The notes: generated from the sequence alone by a model not told the origin. DNA of 64,000 nucleotides from Paraflavitalea pollutisoli (GCF_029360705.1 NZ_JARKMX010000008.1:3154202-3218201); one strand, 5' to 3'; positions 26,130-35,684 are shown, counted from the stretch's first letter. A program made the numbers and translations.

Positions 26130-27029
26130 CTACGGCTGCGCCGGATTGACGAGGTCTTCCAGCAGGTCGGCGATCACTTGTCTATAGGCTTCGATAAACC
26201 GGGTGCGAAAGGCGGTGGTGCTACCCACCCGCGCCGTACTGAGCAGGTCCTTTAGCTTGTCGAAATCCATGTACGGTGCATAGGCCTTATCCAGAAATTT
26301 GGTGCGGGAGTTCTCGTATTCGGCGATCACCTCCCCGAGGTAATCTTCCATGGCCTGTAACCCGGCATAGATGGCTGCCTCTTTGGTATAAAACGTAACA
26401 GACGTTTTGTTGAAACGTACTTCTTCTTTGATGTTCTCCAGCTCCAGTTGCAGGTCATTCAATACTTCCAGGTATTGCGCATAAGGTTTGATGTATAGAT
26501 TGGCATTGACCACATTCCTGTCATTGTACGCCGTGGATAGGGCTTTCGCCCGTAGCATACGCCGGGCCGCCTTGGCTTCGTTGTAGATATGACTGATGCG
26601 ACGGATCAGGTCTTTCTTGAGCTCATTCTTGTTGCGTACCACGATACGTTGGGCATCGCGCTCCTGCTCTACCTGCCAGCGTTGCTGTTGCTCCCTCCCC
26701 GCCTGCTCCGCTTTCTCCTGCTCCTGCTTCTGCAGTAACTGCGCTTGGTGCTGCTGCAGCTCGGACAGCAATCGTTGACGGCCGGTTACGTATTGTTCCA
26801 GCAGCTTGGATACCACACCACCGGCTACCCCTACCGCCACTACCTGCAGCAGCGCCACGCCAATATCCCTTCCAAAAGAATCTTTGTCCAGGCTAAAGAA
26901 GGCATTCAACACCACCAGTCCTATGACGGCGCCAAGCACGATGGCAGCCAACCAGTAATTGATACGTTTAAAAGGCCATGTACGATTACCCGCAATGGTA
27001 ACAGCGCCCTGTTGATGAGACAATGACAT
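26130..27029 (-). CDS. Membrane protein with coiled-coil region, unknown function
   Basis: The 299-residue protein has two transmembrane helices (about 28-46 and 55-75), then a Gln/Glu-rich coiled coil from about 80 to 135 (QQHQAQLLQKQEQEKAEQAG) and a long helical cytoplasmic or periplasmic part. I recognise no family. It is flanked by the repeat cluster downstream and appears monocistronic. Similar layouts occur in proteins paired with signalling or defence genes, but nothing here supports that. Confidence 0.75.
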   Translation of the reverse strand: MSLSHQQGAVTIAGNRTWPFKRINYWLAAIVLGAVIGLVVLNAFFSLDKDSFGRDIGVALLQVVAVGVAGGVVSKLLEQYVTGRQRLLSELQQHQAQLLQKQEQEKAEQAGREQQQRWQVEQERDAQRIVVRNKNELKKDLIRRISHIYNEAKAARRMLRAKALSTAYNDRNVVNANLYIKPYAQYLEVLNDLQLELENIKEEVRFNKTSVTFYTKEAAIYAGLQAMEDYLGEVIAEYENSRTKFLDKAYAPYMDFDKLKDLLSTARVGSTTAFRTRFIEAYRQVIADLLEDLVNPAQP

Positions 27030-27363
27030 AAGATAAGTATTTAGTGTTTATTATAACGACGCACAGAGGGTACCGCAGGCAGTTAGATAACCTGCCGGAA
27101 GGAAGACTAAGGGGAAAGAAAAGGTAGTATAAAAAACTGGTATCCGCAAACGAAGTAGTGAGAACTTCGCCACTCGTACCTCATATTACAACAAACAACA
27201 AACCGTCTCCCCGATCGCATAGCGTTTATGCGTTGGGGAGACGGTTTGCCCGTATAAAACTGATGCAGTCGGGAGCTGAGTTTTATTGCGTAGTCAATCC
27301 CGTAACGGCCTGGTAGCATGATGGTAGTCTGTAAAGATCGACTATTCGATGCCACGGTTCGAA
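27030..27363. other. Intergenic stretch holding the aldo/keto reductase terminator
   Basis: Apart from the hairpin at 27201-27246 and the probable promoter of the membrane protein gene, no gene is seen. Confidence 0.5.
27201..27246 (-). terminator. Long terminator of the aldo/keto reductase gene
   Basis: A perfect 12-base stem aaccgtctcccc / ggggagacggtt encloses an inner CGCAT/ATGCG stem. On the reverse strand it is followed by TTTGTTGTTTGTTG. Confidence 0.8.
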
Positions 27364-28350
27364 TTACAGCAAAGTCGCGATCTGCTGATTGATGAAGGCG
27401 ATTTCTTCTTTGCTGAGCTTAACATCGATTGCTTGGGCGTTCTGTATGGCCTGCTCAGCATTGCGGGCGCCCACCAGTGCCACGGTGATGCCTCGCTGCT
27501 CGATCGTCCAGCGGATGACGAGCTGCGACAGGGAGGCTTGCTTGGAAGCTGCCAATGGTTTCAAGGTATCGAGGAAGGTATTGACTTTTACGATGCTTTC
27601 TTCAGTATAGAAACGATTGCCCTCGCGGGTATCACCTTCGCCAAACTGATAACCCGGCTTGATCTTACCGGTCAGCAAACCCCTTTGCAGCGGACTGTAA
27701 GCAATGATGGATTTCTTTTCCTCCAGCATATAAGGCACCAGCTCCTTTTCGACATCACGCAGCACCATGCTATAGGGCACCTGGTCGGAGGCGAGGCTGA
27801 TCGTTTGTGCCGCTTCCTTCATTTGCGCCAACGAATAGTTACAGACGCCGGCAGCCCGTATCTTTCCCTGCTGTTGCAACAGCGCCAGTGCTTCCATCGT
27901 TTCGGAGATGGGCGTGGTGCCATCCGCCCAATGAATCTGGAACAGATCGATGTAATCGGTTTTCAGGCGGCGCAAACAGTCTTCGCACTCTTTGATCACA
28001 CCGGCTTTGGAGGCCAGCTTGTACATATCGAAATCATTGCCCGCATTGTCCTTGCTCTTGAAGAAAAATTCTCCTTCCTGCACATCCCAGCGAAGGCCAA
28101 ACTTGGTCAGCAATTGTACCTTATCACGGGGAATGCCCTGAATGGCTTCAGCGACAATCTCCTCACTCAACCCCTGGCCATAAGCAGGGGCCGTATCGAT
28201 CGAGGTGACGCCTGCTGCATAAGATGCCTGGATCGCCTTCACTGCTTCCTTTCTGTCTGCCCCACCCCACATCCATCCACCAATGGCCCAGGCACCAAAG
28301 GTGATGGCTGATAATTGCAGGTCTGTTTCTCCGAGTTGTCTGTATTCCAT
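27364..28350 (-). CDS. Aldo/keto reductase
   Basis: The 328-residue NADPH-dependent oxidoreductase has a TIM-barrel with the full tetrad: Asp and Tyr in TSIDTAPAYGQGLSE, Lys in VQLLTKFGLRW and His in DLFQIHWADG. The cofactor-binding VALVGARNAEQAIQNAQAI region is near the C-terminus. It belongs to the YajO/general-stress subgroup that reduces aldehydes and ketones. It is divergent from an NmrA-like gene with 174 bases between; the two could share control, as such pairs are often induced by electrophiles. Confidence 0.94.
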   Translation of the reverse strand: MEYRQLGETDLQLSAITFGAWAIGGWMWGGADRKEAVKAIQASYAAGVTSIDTAPAYGQGLSEEIVAEAIQGIPRDKVQLLTKFGLRWDVQEGEFFFKSKDNAGNDFDMYKLASKAGVIKECEDCLRRLKTDYIDLFQIHWADGTTPISETMEALALLQQQGKIRAAGVCNYSLAQMKEAAQTISLASDQVPYSMVLRDVEKELVPYMLEEKKSIIAYSPLQRGLLTGKIKPGYQFGEGDTREGNRFYTEESIVKVNTFLDTLKPLAASKQASLSQLVIRWTIEQRGITVALVGARNAEQAIQNAQAIDVKLSKEEIAFINQQIATLL

Positions 28351-28524
28351 AAGTGCTGTTTTATGGCAGCAAAAGTAGGACGAAGGGACGTCAGACCAGG
28401 TTAATATTTGCTAAATGAGTCATGGAGACAATCTTTTGTCCAGGTCATCATGATGAACATCCCTGTCGGTTTTGTTCTATTTCAGGCGGGGGCTACCTGG
28501 TAGTTTTGGATAAAATTATCAGCC

Positions 28525-29373
28525 ATGCAAGCAACAACAACCGCTAATCGCATACTCGTACTTGGCAGCACCGGTAAAACCGGTGGCCGTATCTACCAAA
28601 CCTTATCCAACCTGGGCTTGCCGGTACGCGCCGGCTCGCGGAAGGCGCCCCTACCCTTCGACTGGGACAACACCGCCACCTGGGCGCCGGTGCTGCAACA
28701 CATCGATGCCGTGTACATCTCCTACCAACCAGACATCGCCATACCCGCTGCTCTTATCGCCATTACCGAGTTTACCCGGCTGGCGGTTCAAAACGGTGTC
28801 CGTAAGTTGGTGTTGTTGTCGGGCCGTGGCGAGCCGGAAGCACAGGAATGCGAAAAGGTGATCATCAATTCGGGGGTAGACTGGACCATCATCCGTGCCA
28901 GCTGGTTTGCCCAGAACTTCAGCGAAGGTTTTCTGCTGGACTCGATACAGGCAGGTCATGTAGCGTTGCCGGTAGGGTCCATTCGCGAACCATTTATCGA
29001 CATCGATGATATCGCGGAAATAGCCGTTCAGGCTTTGACCACTGAGCACCACAATGATCAGCTATACGATGTAACCGGCCCTCGCCTACTCTCGTTCCAG
29101 GAAGTCATTGAAGAGATAGGTATGGCCAACGGCAAGCGGATCCTCTTCGAATCGGTGACCATCGATGAATATGCAGACATGCTGCGGGAATACCAGGTAC
29201 CTGTCGATTATATTTCGATGCTGACCTACCTGTTTACTGTTGTATTGGACGGTCGCAACGAACATATCACTGATGGCGTAGAGAAAGCACTGTGCCGAAA
29301 GGCAACTGACTTCTCTGTATATCTACAAAAAGCAATTGCTCAGGGTGTATGGCAAGATACACCAGTAGCTTAA
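28525..29373 (+). CDS. NmrA-like NAD(P)-binding oxidoreductase
   Basis: The 282-residue Rossmann-fold protein starts ATTTANRILVLGSTGKTGGR, giving the GxxGxxG-type nucleotide motif, and has GLPVRAGSRKAPLPFDW and WTIIRASWFAQNFSEGFLLD typical of the atypical SDR/NmrA family (festuclavine dehydrogenase-like or quinone-reductase-like). It lacks the classical SDR YxxxK site. Such proteins either reduce quinones or sense the NADP redox state. It is divergent from the aldo/keto reductase. Confidence 0.88.
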   Translation: MQATTTANRILVLGSTGKTGGRIYQTLSNLGLPVRAGSRKAPLPFDWDNTATWAPVLQHIDAVYISYQPDIAIPAALIAITEFTRLAVQNGVRKLVLLSGRGEPEAQECEKVIINSGVDWTIIRASWFAQNFSEGFLLDSIQAGHVALPVGSIREPFIDIDDIAEIAVQALTTEHHNDQLYDVTGPRLLSFQEVIEEIGMANGKRILFESVTIDEYADMLREYQVPVDYISMLTYLFTVVLDGRNEHITDGVEKALCRKATDFSVYLQKAIAQGVWQDTPVA

Positions 29374-29441
29374 CGACCAGCAAAAGTGCCTCGCCGTCTC
29401 AAAGGGGAGTATGGCAGGCTGCACCTTTGCCGCAAATAAGG

Positions 29442-29461
29442 GCGGGCCTCATCAGGCCCGC
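29442..29461. terminator. Convergent hairpin between the NmrA-like gene and the ABC permease
   Basis: Stem gcgggcct / aggcccgc with a four-base loop. It overlaps the stop codon of the permease (29452) and is followed by modest T-rich sequence on both strands. Confidence 0.55.
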
Positions 29462-30570
29462 TTCTTATAGCTCAAAATAGCCCATCCATTGAGCACCAGG
29501 GCTATGGCGGATACGACTGCCAGCTGCGGTTTGATGTCGGATAGGGTACTACCTTTGAGGATCACCATGCGCATCACCTCTACGAAATAAGCCACGGGAT
29601 TGATCTTTGTCAGCCACTGCGCCCAGGCCGGCATACTGTCGATCGACGTATACAAACCACCCAACAGGATAAAGACCATCATGATGAAGAAGGACAATAA
29701 CATGGCCTGCTGTTGATTGGCCGTGTAGGTGGAGAGCAATAAGCCCAGTCCCAATACGGCGAGCAGGTATACTGCAGAGAACACATAGATGGTCAGCAGG
29801 CTTGCCTGTGGGATCACGTTGTAGGCAAAGCGCGCGAGCAGCAGTCCAAGGGTCAGTACTACGATGCCCAGTACCCAAAAGGGAATGAGCTTACCCAGTA
29901 TGAAATGATACTTACGAATAGGTGTTACATTGATCTGCTCGATGGTGCCAATCTCCTTTTCTTTGACAATATTGAGCGAAGTCAGGAAAGAACCTACCAT
30001 GGTGACCAGTACCACGAGGATACCCGGCACCATAAACAGGCGGTAGTTCATGGAAGGGTTGTACCAATTGGAGGAAGTGATGGCTATTTTGAGCTCAGGA
30101 CTAAACCGCGGAAATTGTATCCACTCCATCCTGACCTCCTGGTTGAAGTCCTGTATTATGGTGCGCAAATAGGCGCCACCCAGGTTGGCCTTCACCCCAT
30201 TGATGGCATTGATCGCCATGAACAAGGTGGCCTGGTCTTCTTTCACCAGCGTTTTCTCAAAATTGGCGGGTATCTCCAGTATCAGGTCTGCCTTGTCTTT
30301 CTCCACCGCATCCATACCCAAGGCGTAGGAGTTGCTGTAATTGTCCAATTGAAAATAACCAGAGGCGGTTACCTTGGAAATCAGCTGCCGGGAATAATCG
30401 GAGTGATCATGGTCCACCACGCTCAACCGGATATTCTTGACCTCATAATCGGCCGCCCGGGGTAGGATCATCAATTGTATCAGTGGCATCAGGAACAGGA
30501 TGCGTATGATGGCGGGATCGCGGAAGATCTGCCGGAACTCTTTCTGCAATAAAAATTTCAGGGTTCTCAT
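29452..30570 (-). CDS. ABC-2 type transporter permease (YbhR-like)
   Basis: The 372-residue protein has an N-terminal TM helix, a large periplasmic domain (about 40-165) and five C-terminal helices containing FLTSLNIVKEKEIGTIEQIN, the usual ABC-2 coupling region before PIRKYHFILGKLIPFWVLG. It is the last gene of the TetR-TolC-HlyD-ABC operon and overlaps the preceding permease by four bases. With that partner it would form the membrane channel of an exporter. Confidence 0.92.
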   Translation of the reverse strand: MRTLKFLLQKEFRQIFRDPAIIRILFLMPLIQLMILPRAADYEVKNIRLSVVDHDHSDYSRQLISKVTASGYFQLDNYSNSYALGMDAVEKDKADLILEIPANFEKTLVKEDQATLFMAINAINGVKANLGGAYLRTIIQDFNQEVRMEWIQFPRFSPELKIAITSSNWYNPSMNYRLFMVPGILVVLVTMVGSFLTSLNIVKEKEIGTIEQINVTPIRKYHFILGKLIPFWVLGIVVLTLGLLLARFAYNVIPQASLLTIYVFSAVYLLAVLGLGLLLSTYTANQQQAMLLSFFIMMVFILLGGLYTSIDSMPAWAQWLTKINPVAYFVEVMRMVILKGSTLSDIKPQLAVVSAIALVLNGWAILSYKKRA

Positions 30571-31673
30571 GCCAATCTGATTTTGAATTTCTTAATGGCG
30601 AGGGTCAGCAGGAACAGGGTCATGCCGGTGAGGATCAATGTTTCTTTCCATACGGCGCTAAAGCCAAGTCCTTTGATCATGACGGAGCGTACGATATCAT
30701 AATACCATTTGGAGGGCACGGCATTCGAAATAATGCGCAATGGCAGTGGCATGTTTTCGATGGGAAACATGAACCCACTCAACATCACCGTGGGCAGGAA
30801 CAGACCTACCAGCGAAATGAACATGGCGGTTTGCTGTGATCCGGTGGAAGACGAGATGAGCAGTCCCAGGGCCAGTGACGTGATGATGAACAGGATACTT
30901 TCTGCGATCAGCAACAGCAGGCTGCCATTGATGGGCACATCGAGCACAAATACGCTGAGCAGGAGGATGCTCGCTATATTGACCATCGAGAGCAACAAGT
31001 AAGGTATCGCCTTGGCGGTAACGATCTTCATCGGCCTTACCGGCGACACCAGCATGATCTCCATGGTCCCTGTTTCTTTTTCCTTGACGATGGTGATGGC
31101 TGTCATCATGGTACACACCAGCATCAACACCATCGCCATCACGCCGGGCACAAAGCTGTAAGCGCCCTTTAGCTGGGGGTTGTACAACATACGGTACTCC
31201 GCTTTGATGGTGTACGGTAGTTTACGCCCTTGTGTGATACGGTCCTGGTAGTCCATGATGACCGCGGTAGCATAGTTGGTCAGCGTGGTGGCGACATTGG
31301 GATCGGAGGCATCGGCAATCAGCTGTATCTGGGCTGTATTGAAATGCTGCAGATCGGTATTGAACTGCTGGGGGATCACTACTACCAGCTTGACCGCTCC
31401 TTTGCGGAACTCGGCTTCTATTTCCCCGTAGCTGTGCAGGTCACGCACCACATCGAAGTACCGGCTGGCGTCGAGCTGGGCGCGAATTGCTGCGGAGGCC
31501 ACGTCCTGTGCATTGTCGAGGATGGCGATCTTCGAGTTCTTCACTTCATTGGTGAGGGCAAACCCGAATATGATGATCTGCATAATGGGCATACCCAGCA
31601 GGATAAACAAGGTTCGCTTGTCGCGCGCGATGTGGTGAAACTCTTTTTTGACGAAAGACAGAAACTGTTTCAT
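30567..31673 (-). CDS. ABC-2 type transporter permease (YbhS-like)
   Basis: The 368-residue protein has the same plan: one N-terminal TM helix after FVKKEFHHIARDKRTLFILL, a periplasmic domain, and helices with MMTAITIVKEKETGTMEIML. It is the paralogue of the downstream permease; the two overlap by ATGA, so they are probably made in equal amounts as a heterodimer. It starts 33 bases after the second ATPase stop. Confidence 0.92.
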   Translation of the reverse strand: MKQFLSFVKKEFHHIARDKRTLFILLGMPIMQIIIFGFALTNEVKNSKIAILDNAQDVASAAIRAQLDASRYFDVVRDLHSYGEIEAEFRKGAVKLVVVIPQQFNTDLQHFNTAQIQLIADASDPNVATTLTNYATAVIMDYQDRITQGRKLPYTIKAEYRMLYNPQLKGAYSFVPGVMAMVLMLVCTMMTAITIVKEKETGTMEIMLVSPVRPMKIVTAKAIPYLLLSMVNIASILLLSVFVLDVPINGSLLLLIAESILFIITSLALGLLISSSTGSQQTAMFISLVGLFLPTVMLSGFMFPIENMPLPLRIISNAVPSKWYYDIVRSVMIKGLGFSAVWKETLILTGMTLFLLTLAIKKFKIRLA

Positions 31674-31706
31674 ATTGTTACACGCTTGTGTGATGGCACC
31701 GCGCTG

Positions 31707-32453
31707 CTAGTCGGCATTGCGGGTGGCCTTGCGGGCCAGTTTCAGGAATACCTCGTCCATCGAGGCTGCCTGTAGTGAACGCTTGAGCTCTCTGGGTGTA
31801 TCGAGCGCATCGATACGCCCGTCGACCATGATGGACACGCGGTTGCAGTATTCGGCCTCATCCATGTAGTGGGTGGTAACAAATACTGTGATGCCCCTGG
31901 CTGCTGCCTGGTAGATCATGTTCCAGAATTCGCGGCGGGTGACGGGGTCTACCCCACCCGTTGGCTCATCGAGGAATACAATGCCGGGCTCGTGGAAGAT
32001 GGCTACCGAGAAGGCCAGCTTTTGTTTCCAGCCCAGGGGCAGGGAGCGCACCAGCTTATTGCCTTCGGCTTCCATGTGCAGTTCCTTGAGCAGAAAGGCT
32101 GTCTTCTCTTTGATGAACGCATCGCTCTTACCATAGATACCTGCATAGAAACGGATGTTTTCTTTTACCGTCAGGTCTTCGTACAAGGAAAACTTCTGAC
32201 TCATATAGCCGATGCTGCGTTTGATCTGTTCGGTTTGTTCGTATACATCGAAACCAGCTACAGTGGCAGTGCCGCCAGTGGGGATCGACAAGCCACACAA
32301 CATACGCATGGCGGTCGTTTTGCCGGCGCCGTTGGCGCCGAGAAAACCAAAGATCTCTCCTTGGTATACTTCGAAGGAGATGCCATCGACGGCGGTAAAG
32401 TCGCCAAACCGTTTGGTTAATCCTGTTGCCTTGATCGCTATTGGTTGTGCCAT
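31707..32453 (-). CDS. ABC transporter ATPase (corresponds to C-terminal half of YbhF)
   Basis: The 248-residue ATPase has Walker A GANGAGKTTAMRML, the Q-loop YMSQKFSLYEDLT, a degenerate signature LPLGWKQKLAFSVA in place of LSGGQ, Walker B GIVFLDEPTGGVD and switch His in FVTTHYMDEAE. It starts only three bases after the preceding ATPase stop and in the same reading frame. Compared with E. coli YbhF, which is one protein of about 580 residues, the two genes look like its two halves. Confidence 0.93.
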   Translation of the reverse strand: MAQPIAIKATGLTKRFGDFTAVDGISFEVYQGEIFGFLGANGAGKTTAMRMLCGLSIPTGGTATVAGFDVYEQTEQIKRSIGYMSQKFSLYEDLTVKENIRFYAGIYGKSDAFIKEKTAFLLKELHMEAEGNKLVRSLPLGWKQKLAFSVAIFHEPGIVFLDEPTGGVDPVTRREFWNMIYQAAARGITVFVTTHYMDEAEYCNRVSIMVDGRIDALDTPRELKRSLQAASMDEVFLKLARKATRNAD

Positions 32454-32456
32454 GGT

Positions 32457-33380
32457 TTAGTTTTTCATCAGGTCCATAAAACAATCTTCGATATCGGGTT
32501 CTATCGAATGGATCTCTATGTCTTCGTGCCCTTTTTGCCCGAGGTAGTTTCGTAAAGCGGCCTCATCATACCCTGGTTGCATCACCGCGTGGTAAAACTC
32601 TCCAAAAGGATAAGCATCGATCACGGGCTCCGCCTTTTTGAGATTGTCGAGCAAGGGCAACATTTTCGTAGCCCGTATCGCCAGCAAGGGTTTACCAAAG
32701 GCCCCCCGTACACCGGCGGGCGTATCGACCGACAGCAACTGTCCGCTTTGCACCAGGGCTACCCGGTCGCAAAGACTGGCTTCATCCATGTAAGGTGTGG
32801 AGACAAGGATGGTGATACCTTGCTGTTTCAGCTTGCGCAGCATCTCCCAAAACTCTTTGCGTGATACGGCATCCACCCCGGTCGTTGGTTCATCGAGGAA
32901 CAGTACGGAGGGGCGGTGTATGAGGGCACAGCTGAGGGCGAGCTTTTGTTTCATACCACCAGAGAGCTTGCCTGCCCGCCTGTCTTTGAAGGGTTCTATT
33001 TGCGAATAGATATCCTTCACGAGGTTGTAGTTCTCTTCGATGGACGTGTTGAAGATGGTGGCGAAGAACTCCATGTTCTCTGCTACGGTGAGGTCCTGGT
33101 ACAGGGAGAATCGGCCCGGCATGTACCCTACCCGGTTGCGGATCTCTTTGTAATCCTTGACCACATCGAGTCCATCGACAGTGGCTTTGCCTGCATCGGG
33201 TAGCAACAAGGTGGTGAGAATCCGGAAGAGGGAGGTTTTACCGGCACCATCCGGACCGATAATCCCAAACAACTCCCCTTCGGCGGCTTCGAAGGAAATA
33301 CCTTTGAGTGCCTCTACGGTGTCTTTTTTCTTCCCGTAACGTTTCACAATATTTTCAGCGATGACTGCTGGCATGATCAT
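32457..33380 (-). CDS. ABC transporter ATPase (corresponds to N-terminal half of YbhF)
   Basis: The 307-residue ATPase has Walker A GPDGAGKTSLFRIL (Asp for the usual Asn/Ser, as in YbhF), GRFSLYQDLTVAENM, signature KLSGGMKQKLALSC, Walker B SVLFLDEPTTGVD, and a C-terminal extension of about 70 residues. The switch region reads STPYMDEAS, with Pro instead of His, so hydrolysis at this site may be reduced; the partner has a normal His. I use the ATG at 33380. A TTG 18 bases upstream overlaps the HlyD stop. Confidence 0.92.
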   Translation of the reverse strand: MIMPAVIAENIVKRYGKKKDTVEALKGISFEAAEGELFGIIGPDGAGKTSLFRILTTLLLPDAGKATVDGLDVVKDYKEIRNRVGYMPGRFSLYQDLTVAENMEFFATIFNTSIEENYNLVKDIYSQIEPFKDRRAGKLSGGMKQKLALSCALIHRPSVLFLDEPTTGVDAVSRKEFWEMLRKLKQQGITILVSTPYMDEASLCDRVALVQSGQLLSVDTPAGVRGAFGKPLLAIRATKMLPLLDNLKKAEPVIDAYPFGEFYHAVMQPGYDEAALRNYLGQKGHEDIEIHSIEPDIEDCFMDLMKN

Positions 33381-33394
33381 GTTGTTGTGGTGGA

Positions 33395-34333
33395 TCAAAA
33401 CTTCACTTCTCCGTACATACCGATCTTGAGGTAGCCGTCGTTCTTCACTTTTACCTTGATGGCATACACCAGGTTGGCGCGCTCCTCTTTGGTCTGGATG
33501 GTCTTGGGTGTAAACTCTGCTTTATCGGCTATCCAGGTGATGGTGCCGGCATATTCCTTGTAGTCTTTTGCCCCCTGGTCGATCAATACTTTCACGGGTT
33601 GATTGAGTTTAATCTGTGACAGCTGGCTGCCCGATACGTAGGCGCGTAAGGTCATGACCGACAGGTCGGCGATCTTGTACAGGGCTTTGCCGGTAGCGGT
33701 CATTTCGCCGGCTTCGGCGTATTTGGTGATGACGGTACCATTGATCGGATTGACGATATCGGCGCGTTTCAGCTGATCGTCCAGCTGGGCCACCCGCTTT
33801 TCGAGGGGCTTGCCTTCGCTGAGGATACCACGATTCTGCGTACCGATATTGCTGCGCTGTACGTTGATCTGTTGTTTGGTGACCTCCATCTGTTTCTTCA
33901 CCACGTCGATCTCCGCATTCATATCATCGAGCTGTTTGCCGGTGGCTGCATCCTGCTTCAACAGGTTTTCGGTACGTTGTTTTTCACGCAGCAGGCGATC
34001 GAGTTGTGATTGCTGTACGATCAACTGGTCTTGCAGCAGCTTTACCTGAGGCGAGAGATCGGCTGTCTTTTCTTTCAATGATTCGATGCTGGCCTGCACC
34101 TGGTCTTTCTGCAGGGAGATATTTTCGGCATCGACGGTGCCGATCACTTTTCCTTTGGACAGGGAATCGCCTTCCGACAATTCAAAGCGGAGTAGTTTAC
34201 CGGTAAGTTCGGACGATACGATCACTTCGTCGACTTCGAAGGAGCCGGTTGCGTCGTGGGTGGTCTTGTTGCTGTTGCAGGCGGCTAGCAGGGTTGCTGC
34301 TGCTGCGAAGAGGCCCGTCATCAAATTTTTCAT
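33395..34333 (-). CDS. HlyD family periplasmic adaptor (YbhG-like) lipoprotein
   Basis: The 312-residue protein (ATG at 34333) starts with a lipoprotein signal (GLFAAAATLLAACNSN). It has the biotinyl-lipoyl halves (LTGKLLRFELSEGDSLSKGK), a long coiled-coil hairpin of about residues 75-185, and a beta-barrel domain ending in YLKIGMYGEVKF. It would bridge the inner-membrane ABC complex and the TolC duct. It lies 40 bases after the tolC gene and directly before the ATPase genes. Confidence 0.93.
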   Translation of the reverse strand: MKNLMTGLFAAAATLLAACNSNKTTHDATGSFEVDEVIVSSELTGKLLRFELSEGDSLSKGKVIGTVDAENISLQKDQVQASIESLKEKTADLSPQVKLLQDQLIVQQSQLDRLLREKQRTENLLKQDAATGKQLDDMNAEIDVVKKQMEVTKQQINVQRSNIGTQNRGILSEGKPLEKRVAQLDDQLKRADIVNPINGTVITKYAEAGEMTATGKALYKIADLSVMTLRAYVSGSQLSQIKLNQPVKVLIDQGAKDYKEYAGTITWIADKAEFTPKTIQTKEERANLVYAIKVKVKNDGYLKIGMYGEVKF

Positions 34334-34373
34334 ACTGGTGTATTTTAATCCTGTTGCTGTTGTGGTAGATGGT

Positions 34374-35642
34374 TTACTGGTTGCCGGCAATGGTCTCATA
34401 ACTGATCTTGGCTTGCAACCATTGCAGTTTGTGGGTGATCAATGATTGCCTGGCCTGGTCTTCGGCATTGACTTCCCGCAGGTAGTCGTTGGCGGTGATG
34501 ACGCCATTTTCCAGTTGTGCATTGGCTGCTTCTTTCACTTTCGCACGGAGCACAATGATCTCATCGTCTGATGACATCAGTTCTTCCAGTTTTCTCTGTT
34601 CAGACTGTTGCTGGCGCAATTGTGTATTCGTATTCAGCAGGAACAGGTCTTTCTGTACTTCCACCATGCGTTGATTGACCGTAAGCAGTTGTCGCTCTTT
34701 TTTGGTGGTATACAGGTTGCCCAGCGACCAGTTGAGGCGAATGCCGGCGATGTAAAACCAATCGAATTCGTTTTTGAGCATGTCCAGGCCCGGCCTGGCG
34801 TAACCGCCCTGTACAAACAGACTGGTGCGTGGTCGGTTCTTTGCGCTGATCAACTGGTTCTGTGATTTGAACAAGCTATCCTGGTAGGTGAATAATTTCA
34901 ACTCGGGCCGGTTGACACCGGGGTCCATGATATAGGTGCGGGTCACCGGCAGTTGCAGGGCGGTGTTTTCCGGTAGTTGCTTGTTAAGAAACAGCGACAG
35001 CACTTCCAGCCATCCTTTGCGGGTGGCGCGCAGCTCGATGGTACGTTGTTGTGCTTTGAGCAGTTCGGCTTCCAGTACCAGTTGGTTGGAGCGGAAGGCG
35101 GTGCCGTTGTTGACCTGTGCAGTGACGCGTTTGATGCCCAGCTGTATATCTTTTTTGACGAGTTCGGTTTGCTTGAGTTGCTCGTCGAGCAGGAGGATAC
35201 CAAGGTAAAACTGGTTGATGCGTTCCTTGACCTTGTAGAGATCGACTTCGGCCCGCTGGTCTTCGACCAGTGCGTTGACTCCCTGCAGGTTCTTCTGTGC
35301 AGCTGTTGCACCACCATCGTAGAGCAACTGCGTAGCTTCGGCCTGAATGCGGTATTGGTCTTTGGAGAGTGTGGGAATATCGAGGCCCGCTACGCGAATG
35401 GGGATGCTGGTTACGGTAGACTGGTAGCTGGCCTGTCCCGACACTGTGACTTGCGGCAGGTAACTCTTACTGAGGTTGTCGATGGTGAGGTCGGCTGTTT
35501 GCTTCACCAATCCTTTTTGCCGGATGAGCGGATAGTTTTCGCGTGACAGGTCGTAGGCCTGTTCGAGTGTAAGCAGGGTACTGTCTTGCGCGAAGGCTGG
35601 CAAAGCGCCTCCTAGTGCAAGAACTGCCAGGCCGTGTTTCAT
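34374..35642 (-). CDS. TolC family outer-membrane efflux protein
   Basis: The 422-residue protein (ATG at 35642) has a signal peptide (GLAVLALGGALPAFAQDST) and the TolC repeat pattern: LTLEQAYDLSRENYPLIRQK at the start and LENGVITANDYLREVNAEDQA near the end, with long helices for the periplasmic tunnel. I prefer the ATG at 35642 because a 16-base palindrome lies just upstream (35651-35666), inside the coding extension that a start at 35675 would give. It belongs to the same operon as the downstream HlyD and ABC genes. Confidence 0.92.
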   Translation of the reverse strand: MKHGLAVLALGGALPAFAQDSTLLTLEQAYDLSRENYPLIRQKGLVKQTADLTIDNLSKSYLPQVTVSGQASYQSTVTSIPIRVAGLDIPTLSKDQYRIQAEATQLLYDGGATAAQKNLQGVNALVEDQRAEVDLYKVKERINQFYLGILLLDEQLKQTELVKKDIQLGIKRVTAQVNNGTAFRSNQLVLEAELLKAQQRTIELRATRKGWLEVLSLFLNKQLPENTALQLPVTRTYIMDPGVNRPELKLFTYQDSLFKSQNQLISAKNRPRTSLFVQGGYARPGLDMLKNEFDWFYIAGIRLNWSLGNLYTTKKERQLLTVNQRMVEVQKDLFLLNTNTQLRQQQSEQRKLEELMSSDDEIIVLRAKVKEAANAQLENGVITANDYLREVNAEDQARQSLITHKLQWLQAKISYETIAGNQ

Positions 35643-35650
35643 CTTTCTCT

Positions 35651-35666
35651 TTAACCAATTGGTTAA
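35651..35666. promoter_or_regulatory. Palindromic TetR operator upstream of tolC
   Basis: TTAACCAATTGGTTAA is a perfect 16-base palindrome, eight bases upstream of the tolC start codon. A related site precedes the tetR gene, so both probably bind that regulator. Confidence 0.75.
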
Positions 35667-35684
35667 TGTGTACATAAAAAAATT

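Noticed and set aside
27107-27355. 82-residue reverse frame downstream of the aldo/keto reductase
   Set aside because: It runs through the strong terminator hairpin at 27201-27246 and has no domain or start context.
27349-28311. 320-residue open frame opposite the aldo/keto reductase
   Set aside because: Shadow of a complete enzyme with all catalytic residues on the other strand.
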